Origin: Novosphingobium album (ex Liu et al. 2023)
GTDB taxonomy: Bacteria > Pseudomonadota > Alphaproteobacteria > Sphingomonadales > Sphingomonadaceae
Reading direction: 5' to 3'
Length of the DNA stretch: 64,000 nucleotides
Assembly (NCBI RefSeq): GCF_029076845.1
Contig: NZ_JARESE010000044.1
Span: 124,001-188,000, forward strand
Numbering within the stretch: position 1 is the stretch's first letter; every line of letters begins with the position of its first letter. The translations under genes were made by a program, and so were the position numbers. Below the pieces are notes generated by a model. The model ran no database searches. It was given only the letters and a program-made list of their open reading frames with translations, and was not told the DNA's origin. Below, one piece after another: positions 25,375 through 34,116 of the stretch.

Positions 25375-26745
25375 ATGACAGTCGAACTCCCCTCCCCGCG
25401 CAAGGTCGGCATGGTCAGCCTGGGCTGCCCCAAGGCGCTGGTCGATTCCGAACGCATCCTCACGCGCCTGCGCGCCGATGGCTATGCCATGAGCGCGGAC
25501 TACGAAGGCGCCGATGTGGTGCTGGTCAACACTTGCGGCTTCCTCGATTCCGCCAAGGAAGAAAGTCTGGCCGCGATCGGCGAGGCGATCGCCGAGAACG
25601 GCCGCGTCATCGTCACCGGCTGCATGGGCAACGAGGCCGAGGCGATCCGCGCGAAATTCCCCGAAGTGCTCGCCGTCACCGGCGCGCACCAGTACGAGGC
25701 GGTGGTGGAGGCGGTGCACGATGCCGCCCCGCCCGAGCTTGGCCCCTTCATCGACCTGATTCCGCAGCCCGACGTCAAGCTGACCCCGCGCCACTATTCC
25801 TATCTCAAGATTTCGGAAGGCTGCAATCATTCGTGCAGCTTTTGCATCATCCCGCAACTGCGCGGCAAGCTGGTCAGCCGGCGCATCGACGCGGTGCTGC
25901 GCGAGGCGGAAAAGCTGGTCGCGGCCGGCACGCGCGAACTGCTGGTGATCAGCCAGGATACTTCGGCCTATGGCGTCGACATCGGCCATGAGGCGCGCGA
26001 TTTCCACGGCCATCCGGTGCGCGCGCATATGACCGATCTGGCGCGCGAGCTGGGCGGGCTGACCACGCCCGACGGGACGCGGCCCTGGGTGCGGCTGCAC
26101 TATGTCTATCCCTATCCGCATGTCGACGCGGTCATCCCGCTGATGGCCGAAGGGATTCTCACGCCTTACCTCGATATCCCCTTCCAACACGCCGCGCCCG
26201 GCGTGCTCAAGGCGATGAAGCGTCCCGCCAATGAAGCCAAGGTACTGGAAAGATTGCGCCAGTGGCGCGCGATCTGCCCCGATATCGCCATCCGCTCGAG
26301 CTTCGTGGTCGGCTTTCCCGGCGAGACCGAGGCCGATTTCGCCTATCTGCTGGACTGGCTCGACGAAGCGCAGCTCGACCGGGTGGGCGCTTTCCGCTTC
26401 GAGCCGGTCGCGGGCGCGGCGGCGAACGCCTTGCCCGGCGCCGTGCCGGAAGAGGTGAAGGAAGAGCGCTTTGCCCGCATCATGGAGCGGACCGCCGCGA
26501 TCAGCGCGGCGAAGCTGGCCGCCAAGGTCGGCCGCGTGCTGCCGGTGATCATCGACGATGTGGGCGAGCCGGACGAGGATGGCGACATTGGCGCAACCGG
26601 GCGCTCGCAGGCCGATGCCCCGGAAATCGACGGCAATGTCTTCCTGCGCGATGTCCCGGGCGACCTGCAACCCGGCGATATCGTCGATGTTGTGGTGGAA
26701 GATGCCGATGCGCACGACCTGTTCGGCGTGATCGCGCAGGCGTGA
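25375..26745 (+). CDS. rimO: Ribosomal protein S12 methylthiotransferase RimO
   Basis: A 456-residue radical-SAM methylthiotransferase that modifies an aspartate of S12. The N-terminal UPF0004 domain carries the first cluster ligands ([23 protein letters not shown]). The radical-SAM triad is in [19 protein letters not shown]. The C-terminal TRAM domain ([16 protein letters not shown]) completes the architecture. LGCPK distinguishes it from MiaB. ATG at 25375 begins [19 protein letters not shown] hairpin-rich intergenic region and a strong terminator follow. Confidence 0.96.
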   Translation: MTVELPSPRKVGMVSLGCPKALVDSERILTRLRADGYAMSADYEGADVVLVNTCGFLDSAKEESLAAIGEAIAENGRVIVTGCMGNEAEAIRAKFPEVLAVTGAHQYEAVVEAVHDAAPPELGPFIDLIPQPDVKLTPRHYSYLKISEGCNHSCSFCIIPQLRGKLVSRRIDAVLREAEKLVAAGTRELLVISQDTSAYGVDIGHEARDFHGHPVRAHMTDLARELGGLTTPDGTRPWVRLHYVYPYPHVDAVIPLMAEGILTPYLDIPFQHAAPGVLKAMKRPANEAKVLERLRQWRAICPDIAIRSSFVVGFPGETEADFAYLLDWLDEAQLDRVGAFRFEPVAGAAANALPGAVPEEVKEERFARIMERTAAISAAKLAAKVGRVLPVIIDDVGEPDEDGDIGATGRSQADAPEIDGNVFLRDVPGDLQPGDIVDVVVEDADAHDLFGVIAQA

Positions 26746-26769
26746 CAGGCATCCCATCAGCGATATCAT

Positions 26770-26788
26770 AGTTGCAAAGCTTGCAACT
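26770..26788. promoter_or_regulatory. Perfect 8-bp inverted repeat
   Basis: AGTTGCAA-AGC-TTGCAACT, 25 bp after the rimO stop. It could be an operator for the transcript that ends in the terminator at 26877-26907, or a hairpin in the rimO 3' region. No protein family is suggested by the sequence. Confidence 0.4.
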
Positions 26789-26789
26789 A

Positions 26790-26907
26790 CCAGCACTCTT
26801 TTCGCACTTGCAGCAAACCGGGTCGGACGGCATACGGAGAGGGCCTTTCAGGCATCCTCTCCCAAAAACTTCCTACGGGCCGGTCGCAAGACTGGCCCTT
26901 CTTTTTT
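26790..26907 (+). ncRNA. Candidate small structured RNA downstream of rimO
   Basis: The stretch holds no ORF but two strong hairpins in tandem. The first is GGAGAGG GCCT-TTC-AGGC AT CCTCTCC (26836-26862), an 11-bp stem with a two-base bulge. A short AAAAACTTCCTAC linker precedes the second, the intrinsic terminator at 26877-26907. A structured body plus a GNRA-capped terminator is the usual form of a bacterial trans-acting RNA. I cannot place a convincing -10 box, and the 5' end is therefore a guess. The alternative is a double terminator for rimO. Confidence 0.35.
26877..26907 (+). terminator. Rho-independent terminator
   Basis: GGGCCGGTC-GCAA-GACTGGCCC forms a 9-bp stem (one G-U pair) capped by a GNRA tetraloop and followed by TTCTTTTTT. 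This is the strongest intrinsic terminator in the window. It ends rightward transcription 160 bp after rimO. Confidence 0.85.
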
Positions 26908-27030
26908 GCCCTCTTCGCACGTGCGGCATGGCGCGCGTGGTCTGGCCGGCATGAGCACCGCCCATCCCTCCCGAATGCCCGATGGCGCGGCCAGTAGCGG
27001 CACGGCGGCAATTGTCCTAGGCCATCGATC

Positions 27031-27792
27031 ATGGCCGAATCGCTTCGCATCTACACCGCCGCGCTGGTCGTGATCGGCGACGAGATCCTGTCCGGCCGCA
27101 CGCATGACAAGAACATCGCGCAAGTCGCCGCATGGCTGGGGGTGCAGGGCATTCGCCTGGCCGAAGTGCGCGTGGTGCCCGATGTCACCGCCGCGATCGT
27201 CGAGGCGGTGAACACGCTGCGCCTGCGCAACGATTATCTGTTCACCACCGGCGGCATCGGCCCGACGCATGACGATATCACCGTCGATGCCATCGCCGAG
27301 GCGTTCGGCGTGGAAGTGGTGGTGCATCCGCAGGCCCGCGCGATCCTGCAGGAGTATTACGCGACGCGCGGCGGCCTGACCGAGGCCCGCCTGCGCATGG
27401 CGCGCGTGCCCGAAGGCGCGGACCTGATCCCCAACCGCTATACCGGCGCGCCCGGCATCCGGTTCGACAATGTCTTCCTGATGGCCGGCGTGCCGCAGAT
27501 CACCGCCGGGATGCTCGATGCGCTCTCGGGCACGCTGCCGGGCGGCGCGCCGCTGCTATCCGAAACGGTCGGCTGCTGGGTCCCCGAAAGCGAAGTGGCC
27601 GATCTGCTGCGCGAGACCGAAAAGGCCCACGCCACGTGCCAGATCGGCAGCTATCCGTTCTGGCGCGAAGGCCGGACCGGGGCCAATTTCGTGATCCGCT
27701 CGGTCGATGCGGAGGATCTGGCCGCCTGCACCCGCGCGCTGATCCGCGGGCTGCAGGCGATGGATCGTCCGCCCTATCCCGGCGGCATCTGA
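27031..27792 (+). CDS. CinA N-terminal domain protein (MoaB/Mog-like), stand-alone
   Basis: 253 residues of the competence/damage-inducible CinA N-terminal family, related to molybdopterin-binding MoaB/MogA. IYTAALVVIGDEILSGRT, the TTGGIGPTHDDIT loop and VFLMAGVPQI are all well conserved. The C-terminal PncC nicotinamide-nucleotide amidase domain of full-length CinA is missing, so it belongs to the short subgroup with possible ADP-ribose or NAD-metabolite hydrolase activity. The start MAESLRIYT is well supported. It is transcribed alone after the terminator and converges with the TauD-type gene. Confidence 0.85.
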   Translation: MAESLRIYTAALVVIGDEILSGRTHDKNIAQVAAWLGVQGIRLAEVRVVPDVTAAIVEAVNTLRLRNDYLFTTGGIGPTHDDITVDAIAEAFGVEVVVHPQARAILQEYYATRGGLTEARLRMARVPEGADLIPNRYTGAPGIRFDNVFLMAGVPQITAGMLDALSGTLPGGAPLLSETVGCWVPESEVADLLRETEKAHATCQIGSYPFWREGRTGANFVIRSVDAEDLAACTRALIRGLQAMDRPPYPGGI

Positions 27793-28641
27793 TCAGGCGG
27801 CGACCGCTTCGGTCCCCGCGATAGAGGTGCGGTGCATCATGCGGCCGGTCGACTGGTCGTAGGGGATCGCGCGGTGCATCGCGCCGGTATTGTCCCAGAT
27901 CACGAAATCGCCCTTGGTCCACTTGTGGCGCAGCGAATAGGCGGGCTGCGCGGCCCATTCCTGCAGGCGGACCAGCAGCGCGCGGCCAGCCGGGATCGGC
28001 ATCCCGACGATATGATCGGCCGTGGTGCCGATCACCAGCGACTTGCGCCCGCTTTCGTGCGTCCAGACCAGCGGATGCTCCTTGACCAGCCCGATGCCCA
28101 GCACGCGGTCGCGGTGCTTTTCGGGAATGGCATCGGCGATCGGCGAAAGGCTGGCCTTGACCGAATGCACCGCCTTCAGCCCTTCCAGCGCCTGCTTCTC
28201 GTCCTCGGGCAGCCCTTCGTAGGCCGCGTAAGTGCTGGCGAACTCGGTCTCGCCGCCCTTGTCCGGCGCGATGCGGCAGGACAGCAGCGTGGCGAAGGGC
28301 GGCGGCATATCCACCGTGATGCCGTCCATGTGCCAGAAGAAGGTGCCGAGCACGTATTCGGGCTGCGGATTGATCCTGGGATCAAGCGTGACCTGGTAGA
28401 TGTCCTCGTCGTTGTCCTGGACGTTGGTCTTGTTGGTCAGGCGCACTTTCTCGCCCATCGCCTCGGTAATGCGCAGCTGCTCGGCATCGGTGAGGTTCAG
28501 CTCGGGGAAGACGACGACGGTGCGCTCTTCCACCTTGGCGCGAATCGCGGCGGCGGCTTCGGGCGTGAAGATATCCTCGCGATCGTCCCACACGACGCGC
28601 GAACCGATGAATTCCTTGATGTTCTCAAACCGGATGGCCAT
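27793..28641 (-). CDS. TauD/TfdA-family Fe(II)/2-oxoglutarate dioxygenase
   Basis: 282 residues from ATG 28641 (MAIRFENIKEFIGSRV). The 2-His-1-carboxylate iron site is visible as HMDGITVD (H-x-D) in the middle and MHRTS near the C-terminus, with the 2-oxoglutarate arginine in the same region. The family hydroxylates taurine, chlorophenoxyacetates, alkyl sulfates and many others, with release of CO2 and succinate; the substrate here cannot be named. No sulfonate transporter is nearby. The in-frame extension upstream to 28749 overlaps a palindromic repeat and is rejected. It converges with cinA-like (tail to tail, no gap). Confidence 0.85.
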   Translation of the reverse strand: MAIRFENIKEFIGSRVVWDDREDIFTPEAAAAIRAKVEERTVVVFPELNLTDAEQLRITEAMGEKVRLTNKTNVQDNDEDIYQVTLDPRINPQPEYVLGTFFWHMDGITVDMPPPFATLLSCRIAPDKGGETEFASTYAAYEGLPEDEKQALEGLKAVHSVKASLSPIADAIPEKHRDRVLGIGLVKEHPLVWTHESGRKSLVIGTTADHIVGMPIPAGRALLVRLQEWAAQPAYSLRHKWTKGDFVIWDNTGAMHRAIPYDQSTGRMMHRTSIAGTEAVAA

Positions 28642-28736
28642 GGCGGCTGCTTCTCCCGACAACACATTGAACAGGTGTTCAGCACGCCGATACACATCGC
28701 GGCGCGATCCGTAAACGGCTTTTGCGGTCAGGTCTT

Positions 28737-28756
28737 CCTCCCCTTTCAAGGGGAGG
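28737..28756. repeat. REP-like palindromic element
   Basis: CCTCCCCTT-TC-AAGGGGAGG is a 9-bp inverted repeat followed by TGGCAGCCCG. A related element (CCCCTTCAGGGGAGCTGGC) occurs at 60738-60787. The shared palindrome plus TGGC tail suggests a dispersed repetitive extragenic palindrome family. Confidence 0.5.
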
Positions 28757-28794
28757 TGGCAGCCCGTGCGGCCGGGTTGGCAGACGCCATCACC

Positions 28795-28828
28795 AAAAGC
28801 AAAAGGGCCGGAGGTTTCCCCCCGGCCC
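28795..28828 (-). terminator. Rho-independent terminator of rplK-rplA
   Basis: Read on the minus strand: GGGCCGG, a loop with GGGGAAACCT, then CCGGCCC, followed by TTTTGCTTTTG. The stem-loop starts 26 bp after the rplA stop codon and ends the ribosomal protein transcript. Confidence 0.8.
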
Positions 28829-28854
28829 TGCTTGATCCGTCGTGACGGGCGCGA

Positions 28855-29556
28855 TCAGACGCCGGCGACTTCGGTCGTGTCGATCTTCAGGCCCGGCCCC
28901 ATCGATGAGGACAGGCCGATCTTGCGCACGTACTTGCCCTTGGCGCCCGAGGGGCGGGCCTTGACGATGGCATCGACGAAAGCGTCGAAGTTCGCCTTCA
29001 GCGCGTCATCGCTGAAGCTCATCTTGCCGATGCCGGCGTGGATGATGCCCGCCTTCTCGACGCGGAACTCGATCTGGCCGCTCTTGGCGTCCTTGACCGC
29101 CTGCGTCACGTTCGGCGTGACCGTGCCCAGCTTCGGGTTCGGCATCAGGCCCTTGGGGCCCAGCAGCTTGCCGAGGCGGCCGACGACGCCCATCATGTCG
29201 GGCGTGGCGATCACGCGGTCGTAATCGAGGTTGCCGGCCTGCATGTCTTCCATCAGGTCTTCGGCGCCCACCTTGTCGGCGCCGGCGGCCAGAGCCTCGG
29301 CCGCCTTGTCGCCCTTGGCGAAGACCGCGACCTTGACGTCCTTGCCGGTGCCCGAAGGCAGCGAGACCATGCCGCGCACCATCTGGTCCGCGTGGCGCGG
29401 ATCGACGCCCAGGTTCATCGCGATCTCGACCGTCTCGTCAAACTTGGTGGCCTTCAACTCACGCAGCAGCGTCAGCGCTTCGCCCAGGCCATAGAGCTTC
29501 TGGTTTTCGCCCAGCTTGCTGGCGAGCGACTTCTGCTTCTTGGATTGCTTTGCCAT
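28855..29556 (-). CDS. rplA: 50S ribosomal protein L1
   Basis: 233 residues, the usual length. [18 protein letters not shown] is followed by the L1 core with [30 protein letters not shown] and [19 protein letters not shown]1 binds 23S rRNA at the L1 stalk and, in other bacteria, represses its own operon by binding the leader mRNA. ATG at 29556 is preferred to the frame start 29574. It begins 4 bp after the rplK stop, so the two are co-transcribed. Confidence 0.98.
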   Translation of the reverse strand: MAKQSKKQKSLASKLGENQKLYGLGEALTLLRELKATKFDETVEIAMNLGVDPRHADQMVRGMVSLPSGTGKDVKVAVFAKGDKAAEALAAGADKVGAEDLMEDMQAGNLDYDRVIATPDMMGVVGRLGKLLGPKGLMPNPKLGTVTPNVTQAVKDAKSGQIEFRVEKAGIIHAGIGKMSFSDDALKANFDAFVDAIVKARPSGAKGKYVRKIGLSSSMGPGLKIDTTEVAGV

Positions 29557-29560
29557 GGAA

Positions 29561-29992
29561 TCAGCCCTCCACAACCTGAAGGCCCATCGAGCGGGCGGAA
29601 CCTTCGATAATCTTCGTCGCCGCCTCGATGTCGTTGGCGTTGAGATCGGCCATCTTCGTCTGGGCGATTTCCGCCAGCTTCGAACGTGCGATGGTTCCGG
29701 CCGAAACCTTGCCCGGCTCCTTCGAGCCCGACTTCAGGTTGGCGGCCTTCTTGATCAGGTAAGTCGCCGGCGGGGTCTTGGTGACGAACGTGAAGCTGCG
29801 ATCCGCATAGACCGTGATGATGGTCGGGATCGGCATGCTCTTTTCGAGTTCCTGCGTGGCAGCGTTGAACTGCTTGCAGAACTCCATGATGTTCACGCCG
29901 CGCTGACCGAGCGCGGGCCCGATCGGCGGAGAGGGATTGGCGGCGCCCGCGGGCACCTGCAGCTTGATATAGCCTTCGATCTTCTTGGCCAT
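29561..29992 (-). CDS. rplK: 50S ribosomal protein L11
   Basis: 143 residues with the proline-rich N-terminal [19 protein letters not shown] and the C-terminal rRNA-binding domain ending [14 protein letters not shown]11 forms the GTPase-associated centre of the large subunit. AAGGAG lies just upstream of ATG 29992. In most bacteria rplK directly follows nusG on the same strand. Here nusG lies further upstream on the same strand, but a divergent MarR-GNAT pair lies between them, so rplK needs its own promoter in the 233-bp spacer. Confidence 0.98.
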   Translation of the reverse strand: MAKKIEGYIKLQVPAGAANPSPPIGPALGQRGVNIMEFCKQFNAATQELEKSMPIPTIITVYADRSFTFVTKTPPATYLIKKAANLKSGSKEPGKVSAGTIARSKLAEIAQTKMADLNANDIEAATKIIEGSARSMGLQVVEG

Positions 29993-30172
29993 GAGGCCAC
30001 TCCTTTTCACACTGTCGTATCCGCCGCAGCGCATACTCATGTTGAGCGGTACCGACGGAAGGGCCCGGCCCTTCCTCCCGCACGGATCGCGCCCGGTTGC
30101 CCGATTCGCGAAGCGGTGCCCCTAGCCCAAGCCAGCGGGTTTGAACAGGGGCAATGGCCGGTTCCCGCGCGC

Positions 30173-30200
30173 TTGGCATATCCATAGCGTATTATATAAC
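30173..30200 (+). promoter_or_regulatory. Putative promoter of the MarR-GNAT operon
   Basis: TTGGCA (30173-30178), 16 bp, then TATAAC (30195-30200), 26 bp before the GTG start. The -10 region contains the 8-bp palindrome TTATATAA, a plausible site for autoregulation by the MarR protein. Assignment by eye only. Confidence 0.45.
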
Positions 30201-30225
30201 ATGCAATGGAAAAAGGAGAGGCGCA

Positions 30226-30738
30226 GTGAGTCGGACAGCAGACCGGGATCTGATCGCGGAACTGGGATATCTCACGCTGGGCAGCCGGTTCCGCCGGCTT
30301 GGCGAGCGGCTGCAATCGGGCGTGGCCGAACTGGCGCGGGCCGAAGGCATCGCCGCGCAACCGGCGCAGTTTCCCGTGCTCGCCGCGCTGGCCGAAAAGC
30401 CGATGACGATCGGCGCGCTGGTCGAACGGCTCGATCTCAGCCAGCCGGGGATCACGCGCAGCGTCGGCCGGCTGGTGGCCGATGGCCTGGTCGAGCCGCT
30501 GGCCGGCGACGGCGGCGACATGCGCCAGCGCACGGTGGGGCTGTCGCCGCGCGGGCGCGCCCTGCTCGATCGGGCCAATGCGCGCATCTTCCCGCATGTC
30601 GAACGCGCGGTGGCCGCGATGTGCGCCGGGACCGGCCTGGACCTGCTCGGCTATCTGGACCGGCTGGATGCGGCGCTGGCCGAAACCCCGCTCGACCAGC
30701 GGGCGCGGGCGCTACGCGATGGGAAGGGCAGCGAATGA
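30226..30738 (+). CDS. MarR-family transcriptional regulator
   Basis: 170 residues from GTG 30226, preceded by AGGAGAG at a 5-nt spacing. The winged-helix core is visible: PMTIGALVERLDLSQPGITRS (helix-turn-helix) and RLVADGLVEPLAGDGGDMRQRTVGLSPRGRA (wing and following helix). MarR proteins bind palindromes as dimers and usually repress neighbouring genes until a ligand binds. Its TGA overlaps the ATG of the GNAT gene, so the pair is co-expressed. The position between rplK and nusG is unusual. Confidence 0.85.
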   Translation: MSRTADRDLIAELGYLTLGSRFRRLGERLQSGVAELARAEGIAAQPAQFPVLAALAEKPMTIGALVERLDLSQPGITRSVGRLVADGLVEPLAGDGGDMRQRTVGLSPRGRALLDRANARIFPHVERAVAAMCAGTGLDLLGYLDRLDAALAETPLDQRARALRDGKGSE

Positions 30739-31424
30739 CACCCGATCCGCTCGACCGCGCGGTGTGGCACGCGTTGACCGGCGAGCACGCGGGCTTCGCG
30801 CTCGGCACCGGGCGCGCGCGGCGCTATCACCCCGATATCGGGCCGCTCGCCGCGATCCATGACACGACGCCCGAGAGCCTGGCCGATCTGGGCGAGCTTG
30901 CGCGCCAGACCGGGCCGCTCGCGCTGATGCAGGATGGTGACGCCTTGGCCGTGCCGGGCACCGATGTGGCCGCTCGCGCCGAAGGCGTCCAGATGGTCTT
31001 CGCGGGAATGCCCGACCCGGCGATCGCCGAAGACAGCACGATCGTCGCGCTGGGCGAGGAACACTATCCGCAGATGCACGCGCTCGCCGCGCTGACCCAG
31101 CCCGGCCCGTTCGCGGCGCGCACAGGCGAGCTTGGCCAGTTCTGGGGGATTTTCGAGGAGGGGCGGCTGATGGCCATGGCCGGGCAGCGCCTGCGCCTTG
31201 CCACCCATGTCGAGATGAGCGCGGTCTGCACGCACCCGGAGGCGCGCGGGCGCGGCCATGCCGCACGGCTTTCGCGCCGGGTGGTCGCCGCGATCATGGC
31301 CGAAGGGCGCGTGCCGATCCTGCACGCCTATGCCAGCAACGAACCGGCTCTGGCGATCTATCGCCGGCTGGGCTTCGTGCTGCGCGCCAGCGCCTGGCTG
31401 ACGGTCTACGCCCCGAGAGGCTGA
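30735..31424 (+). CDS. GNAT-family N-acetyltransferase
   Basis: 229 residues with the start overlapping the marR stop (ATGA). The acetyl-CoA binding motif A is [18 protein letters not shown] (about residues 162-180), and motif B is [23 protein letters not shown]. The N-terminal half is less conserved and resembles the predicted acetyltransferases of the FR47/COG3393 group. The acetyl acceptor is unknown. Pairing with MarR suggests a ligand-induced detoxification or modification function, but this is an inference. Confidence 0.8.
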   Translation: MTPDPLDRAVWHALTGEHAGFALGTGRARRYHPDIGPLAAIHDTTPESLADLGELARQTGPLALMQDGDALAVPGTDVAARAEGVQMVFAGMPDPAIAEDSTIVALGEEHYPQMHALAALTQPGPFAARTGELGQFWGIFEEGRLMAMAGQRLRLATHVEMSAVCTHPEARGRGHAARLSRRVVAAIMAEGRVPILHAYASNEPALAIYRRLGFVLRASAWLTVYAPRG

Positions 31425-31478
31425 ACGACCGTCCGCCGGCGCGGCGAGACCGGCCGCCCGTGCCTGCTTGGCCCGCGC

Positions 31479-32015
31479 TTACTTGCTGAGTTCGACCTGC
31501 TCGAAATCCAGCTCGACCGGCGTGGCCCGGCCGAAGATCGAGACCGAGACCTTGACCCGGTTCTTGTCGAAATCGAGTTCCTCGACCACGCCGTTGAAGC
31601 TGGCGAAAGGCCCGTCGAGCACTTTCACCGAATCGCCGATCTCGTAATCGATGTTGATCTGCTTGCGCGGCGCGGCGGCGGCGGCCTCGGCGGCGCCGAA
31701 ATAGCGCGCGGCCTCGGTTTCGCTGATCGGCTGCGGCTTGCCGCTCGATCCCAGGAAGCCCGTCACCTTCGGCGTGTTCTTGACGAGGTGGTAGACATCG
31801 TCGTTCATCGCCAGCTTAGCAAGGACATAGCCGGGCATCGTCTTGCGCTCGACCTGGATTTTCTTGCCGCGCTTGACCTCGGTCACGGTCTCGGAAGGCA
31901 CCTGCACTTCCTCGACAAGCTGCGACAGGCCCATCCGCTCGGCTTCGGAAAGGATGGCTTCCTTCACCTTGTTCTCGAAACCGGAGTAGGCGTGAATGAT
32001 GTACCAGCGGGCCAT
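31479..32015 (-). CDS. nusG: Transcription termination/antitermination protein NusG
   Basis: 178 residues. The N-terminal NGN domain begins [20 protein letters not shown], with [16 protein letters not shown] at its centre. The C-terminal KOW domain contains [20 protein letters not shown]. NusG links RNA polymerase to the ribosome or Rho. It lies 29 bp downstream of secE on the same strand, the classical secE-nusG operon. Here rplK does not follow directly, because the MarR-GNAT pair sits in between on the opposite strand. Confidence 0.97.
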   Translation of the reverse strand: MARWYIIHAYSGFENKVKEAILSEAERMGLSQLVEEVQVPSETVTEVKRGKKIQVERKTMPGYVLAKLAMNDDVYHLVKNTPKVTGFLGSSGKPQPISETEAARYFGAAEAAAAAPRKQINIDYEIGDSVKVLDGPFASFNGVVEELDFDKNRVKVSVSIFGRATPVELDFEQVELSK

Positions 32016-32044
32016 GGTTCTCTCTAACTTGTCTTGCCGGGCGA

Positions 32045-32239
32045 TCAGATGAGCGACAGGAGCCAGCGCACGATCATGCCGAACAGGGTGTCGATGCCAA
32101 GGAAGAAGACCGCGAGCATCAGCGTCATCAGGCCGACGAACACCGCCGTCGTCACCGTTTCCTGGCGCGAGGGCCAGTGGATCTTCGATGCTTCGCTGCG
32201 CACCTGACGCATGAATTCGTTGGGACTGGTCTTGGCCAT
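32045..32239 (-). CDS. secE: Preprotein translocase subunit SecE
   Basis: A 64-residue single-span SecE of the short bacterial type. The amphipathic cytoplasmic helix (EFMRQVRSEASKIHWPSRQE) holds the conserved Lys-x-x-Trp-Pro-x-Arg element and is followed by one membrane helix ending WLLSLI. It clamps SecY in the translocon. ATG at 32239 is the only good start. It precedes nusG. Confidence 0.96.
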   Translation of the reverse strand: MAKTSPNEFMRQVRSEASKIHWPSRQETVTTAVFVGLMTLMLAVFFLGIDTLFGMIVRWLLSLI

Positions 32240-32409
32240 CGCTACTGCCCTTTGCCCTTGCCTTGCTTTCGCGCCTCTGCCTCGGCGCTTGCCTCGGCCT
32301 TCTTGTTACTCGGCATAGTCGTTACACGGCTTCCGCCTAGGGGGCATCGCCGCCCCGGCCGGGGCCGGGAGGGGCAATGTGGTTCCTCTTGTCGGAAGAG
32401 CTAGGCGAA

Positions 32410-33903
32410 TTAGCGAGACTCGGCCCGTTTTGCAAGACGGGCCAGAAACGAGTTCGGCGTGCTGTAGAGAATGCGCGCGCCATCGGGCAGCGCCACGGGC
32501 TTCACCGTGCCGATATACCACAGGAAATCGGCATGGCGGGCCGGCCGGAACCGGCGCAGGTCGATCCGCTGCTTGGGCGAATAGAGCACGCGCTGCGTCG
32601 GATCGGCAAAGCGCACCGAACGGTCGCGCATACTCAGCATGTGCACGTCGGGCAGCGCGAAGTTCGAATTCTCCATCGCGCTGCGCCGCACCACGGCATA
32701 GCTGCCGAAATGCTCGAAGCTGCCGAAATCCCAGCGGCGCCGCGGGATCGCCACGGCCGTGGCCACGCGCGCGCCTTCGGGCACATGGTCCAGCGCGGCG
32801 ATCATCTGCGTGGCGGTGCGCGAATCCTCGTACCAGCTCTGCGTCGTCACGCCGAGCCGCACGAAGAACAGCGCCGCCGCCAGCGCGACGCCCCAGCGCG
32901 GCGCCGGCCAGTCGATCGCCAGGCAGGCGACCAGCAGCGCCGAAGTGACAAGGCGATAATCGGCATAGTCGCCGCCGAAGATATGGCGCGGCATCGCCAT
33001 CGACAGCAGCAGCAGCAGCAGCGCGCCCCAGCCCAGCCGCCCGTCGATCCGGCGCGCCACCAGCGCGGCGAACAGCAGCAGGACGACGACCGACAGGCTG
33101 GCGATATCGAGCCAGTAATCATGGCTGCGCATCGACTTGTAGAGGATCGCCCATTTGTATTCGAGCAGGAACCGGCCGTAGGACATCTTCGAATTGCTGC
33201 CCATGCCCAGGAGCATCGGCAGCATCGGGAAGATCAGCGGCCACGGCGCGAGGAACGCCGGCCAGCCCTTGCGCCAGCTTTCGCGCCGGCTCCATTCATA
33301 GCCGAACACCATCACGCCCAGCACGCCCCAGCCGGAAACGTGGCACAGCCAGACGACAAAGCCGATCGGCACGAACACCGCCGGACGCCAGCGCCAGCCC
33401 TCCAGCCTGACCCAGAGCGCGAAGGCGAACAGCGCGAGCGCCATCGACAGCGAGAAATTGAGGAAGCCCATCAGCAGCGAGGGCGACCAGATCATCGCGA
33501 AGGCCAGCAGGGCCCCCGCCGTCACGCGGCCGCGCAGCGTCCAGGCGACGGCCAGGATGCTCAGCCCGGTCAGCAGCGGAATCAGCCCGGCGATGATTCG
33601 CCCCGCCGTTTCCAGCCCGACGACCCGCGAGAGCGGCACCATCGCCAGTTCGGCGCCGAGATTGCCGGTCCATTCCCAGTCGAACGCGAAATACTTGGTG
33701 AGAAACGGATCGCGCCCGTGATCCAGCATCACCTTGAAGCCGGCCAGATGCGAGGGATAATCGGTCATCTGCGGGGCCCAGGCGACGATCACCGGCAGGC
33801 TGGCGGCGAAGGCCATCAGCAGGCCCAGCCAAAACCCGAGGTCTCGCCCGCCTGAGCGAAATTCAGCCGTTTTGCCCGATTCGAGCTGCGCGGTACCGTG
33901 CAT
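32410..33903 (-). CDS. Multi-pass membrane protein of unknown function (GT-C-like)
   Basis: 497 residues with about eleven hydrophobic spans and a soluble C-terminal 120 residues. After the first span the motif QMTDYPSHLAGF has an Asp followed by a His-containing turn, in the position where GT-C glycosyltransferases carry their acidic motif, but the HPPL-type motif is missing. Similar proteins in sphingomonads are annotated as hypothetical. It lies between tRNA-Trp and secE on the same strand, where other bacteria have no gene, so it is probably a lineage-specific insertion. No substrate is suggested by its neighbours. Confidence 0.65.
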   Translation of the reverse strand: MHGTAQLESGKTAEFRSGGRDLGFWLGLLMAFAASLPVIVAWAPQMTDYPSHLAGFKVMLDHGRDPFLTKYFAFDWEWTGNLGAELAMVPLSRVVGLETAGRIIAGLIPLLTGLSILAVAWTLRGRVTAGALLAFAMIWSPSLLMGFLNFSLSMALALFAFALWVRLEGWRWRPAVFVPIGFVVWLCHVSGWGVLGVMVFGYEWSRRESWRKGWPAFLAPWPLIFPMLPMLLGMGSNSKMSYGRFLLEYKWAILYKSMRSHDYWLDIASLSVVVLLLFAALVARRIDGRLGWGALLLLLLSMAMPRHIFGGDYADYRLVTSALLVACLAIDWPAPRWGVALAAALFFVRLGVTTQSWYEDSRTATQMIAALDHVPEGARVATAVAIPRRRWDFGSFEHFGSYAVVRRSAMENSNFALPDVHMLSMRDRSVRFADPTQRVLYSPKQRIDLRRFRPARHADFLWYIGTVKPVALPDGARILYSTPNSFLARLAKRAESR

Positions 33904-33929
33904 CTGCGCCTAGATCTTCCCGGAATGGC

Positions 33930-34005
33930 TGGCAGGAGTGGAGGGACTCGAACCCACGGCCCTCGGTTTTGGAGACCGATGCTCTACCAACTGAGCTACA
34001 CTCCT
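33930..34005 (-). tRNA. tRNA-Trp (anticodon CCA)
   Basis: On the minus strand AGGAGTG/CACTCCT form the acceptor stem. The D-arm AGCTCAGTTGGTAGAGC follows, then the anticodon stem TCGGT/ACCGA with loop CTCCAAA (anticodon CCA), and the T-arm GTGGGTTCGAGTCCCTC. The discriminator G and CCA are encoded. trpT upstream of secE-nusG is the standard bacterial order. Confidence 0.95.
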
Positions 34006-34116
34006 ACGGGCGCCGGTGCCTCTAGTCGGGGAAGAGGCGGATGACAAGACAAGCTATGCAACATATTCGAGGCCATCGCGATTTGCTACAATTTCGGCCC
34101 AGGGTCCAAAAAAGCC

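Noticed and set aside
32340..32380. GC-rich palindrome CCCCGGCCGGGG downstream of the 497-residue membrane-protein gene
   Set aside because: No U-run and only short perfect pairing; too weak to call a terminator.
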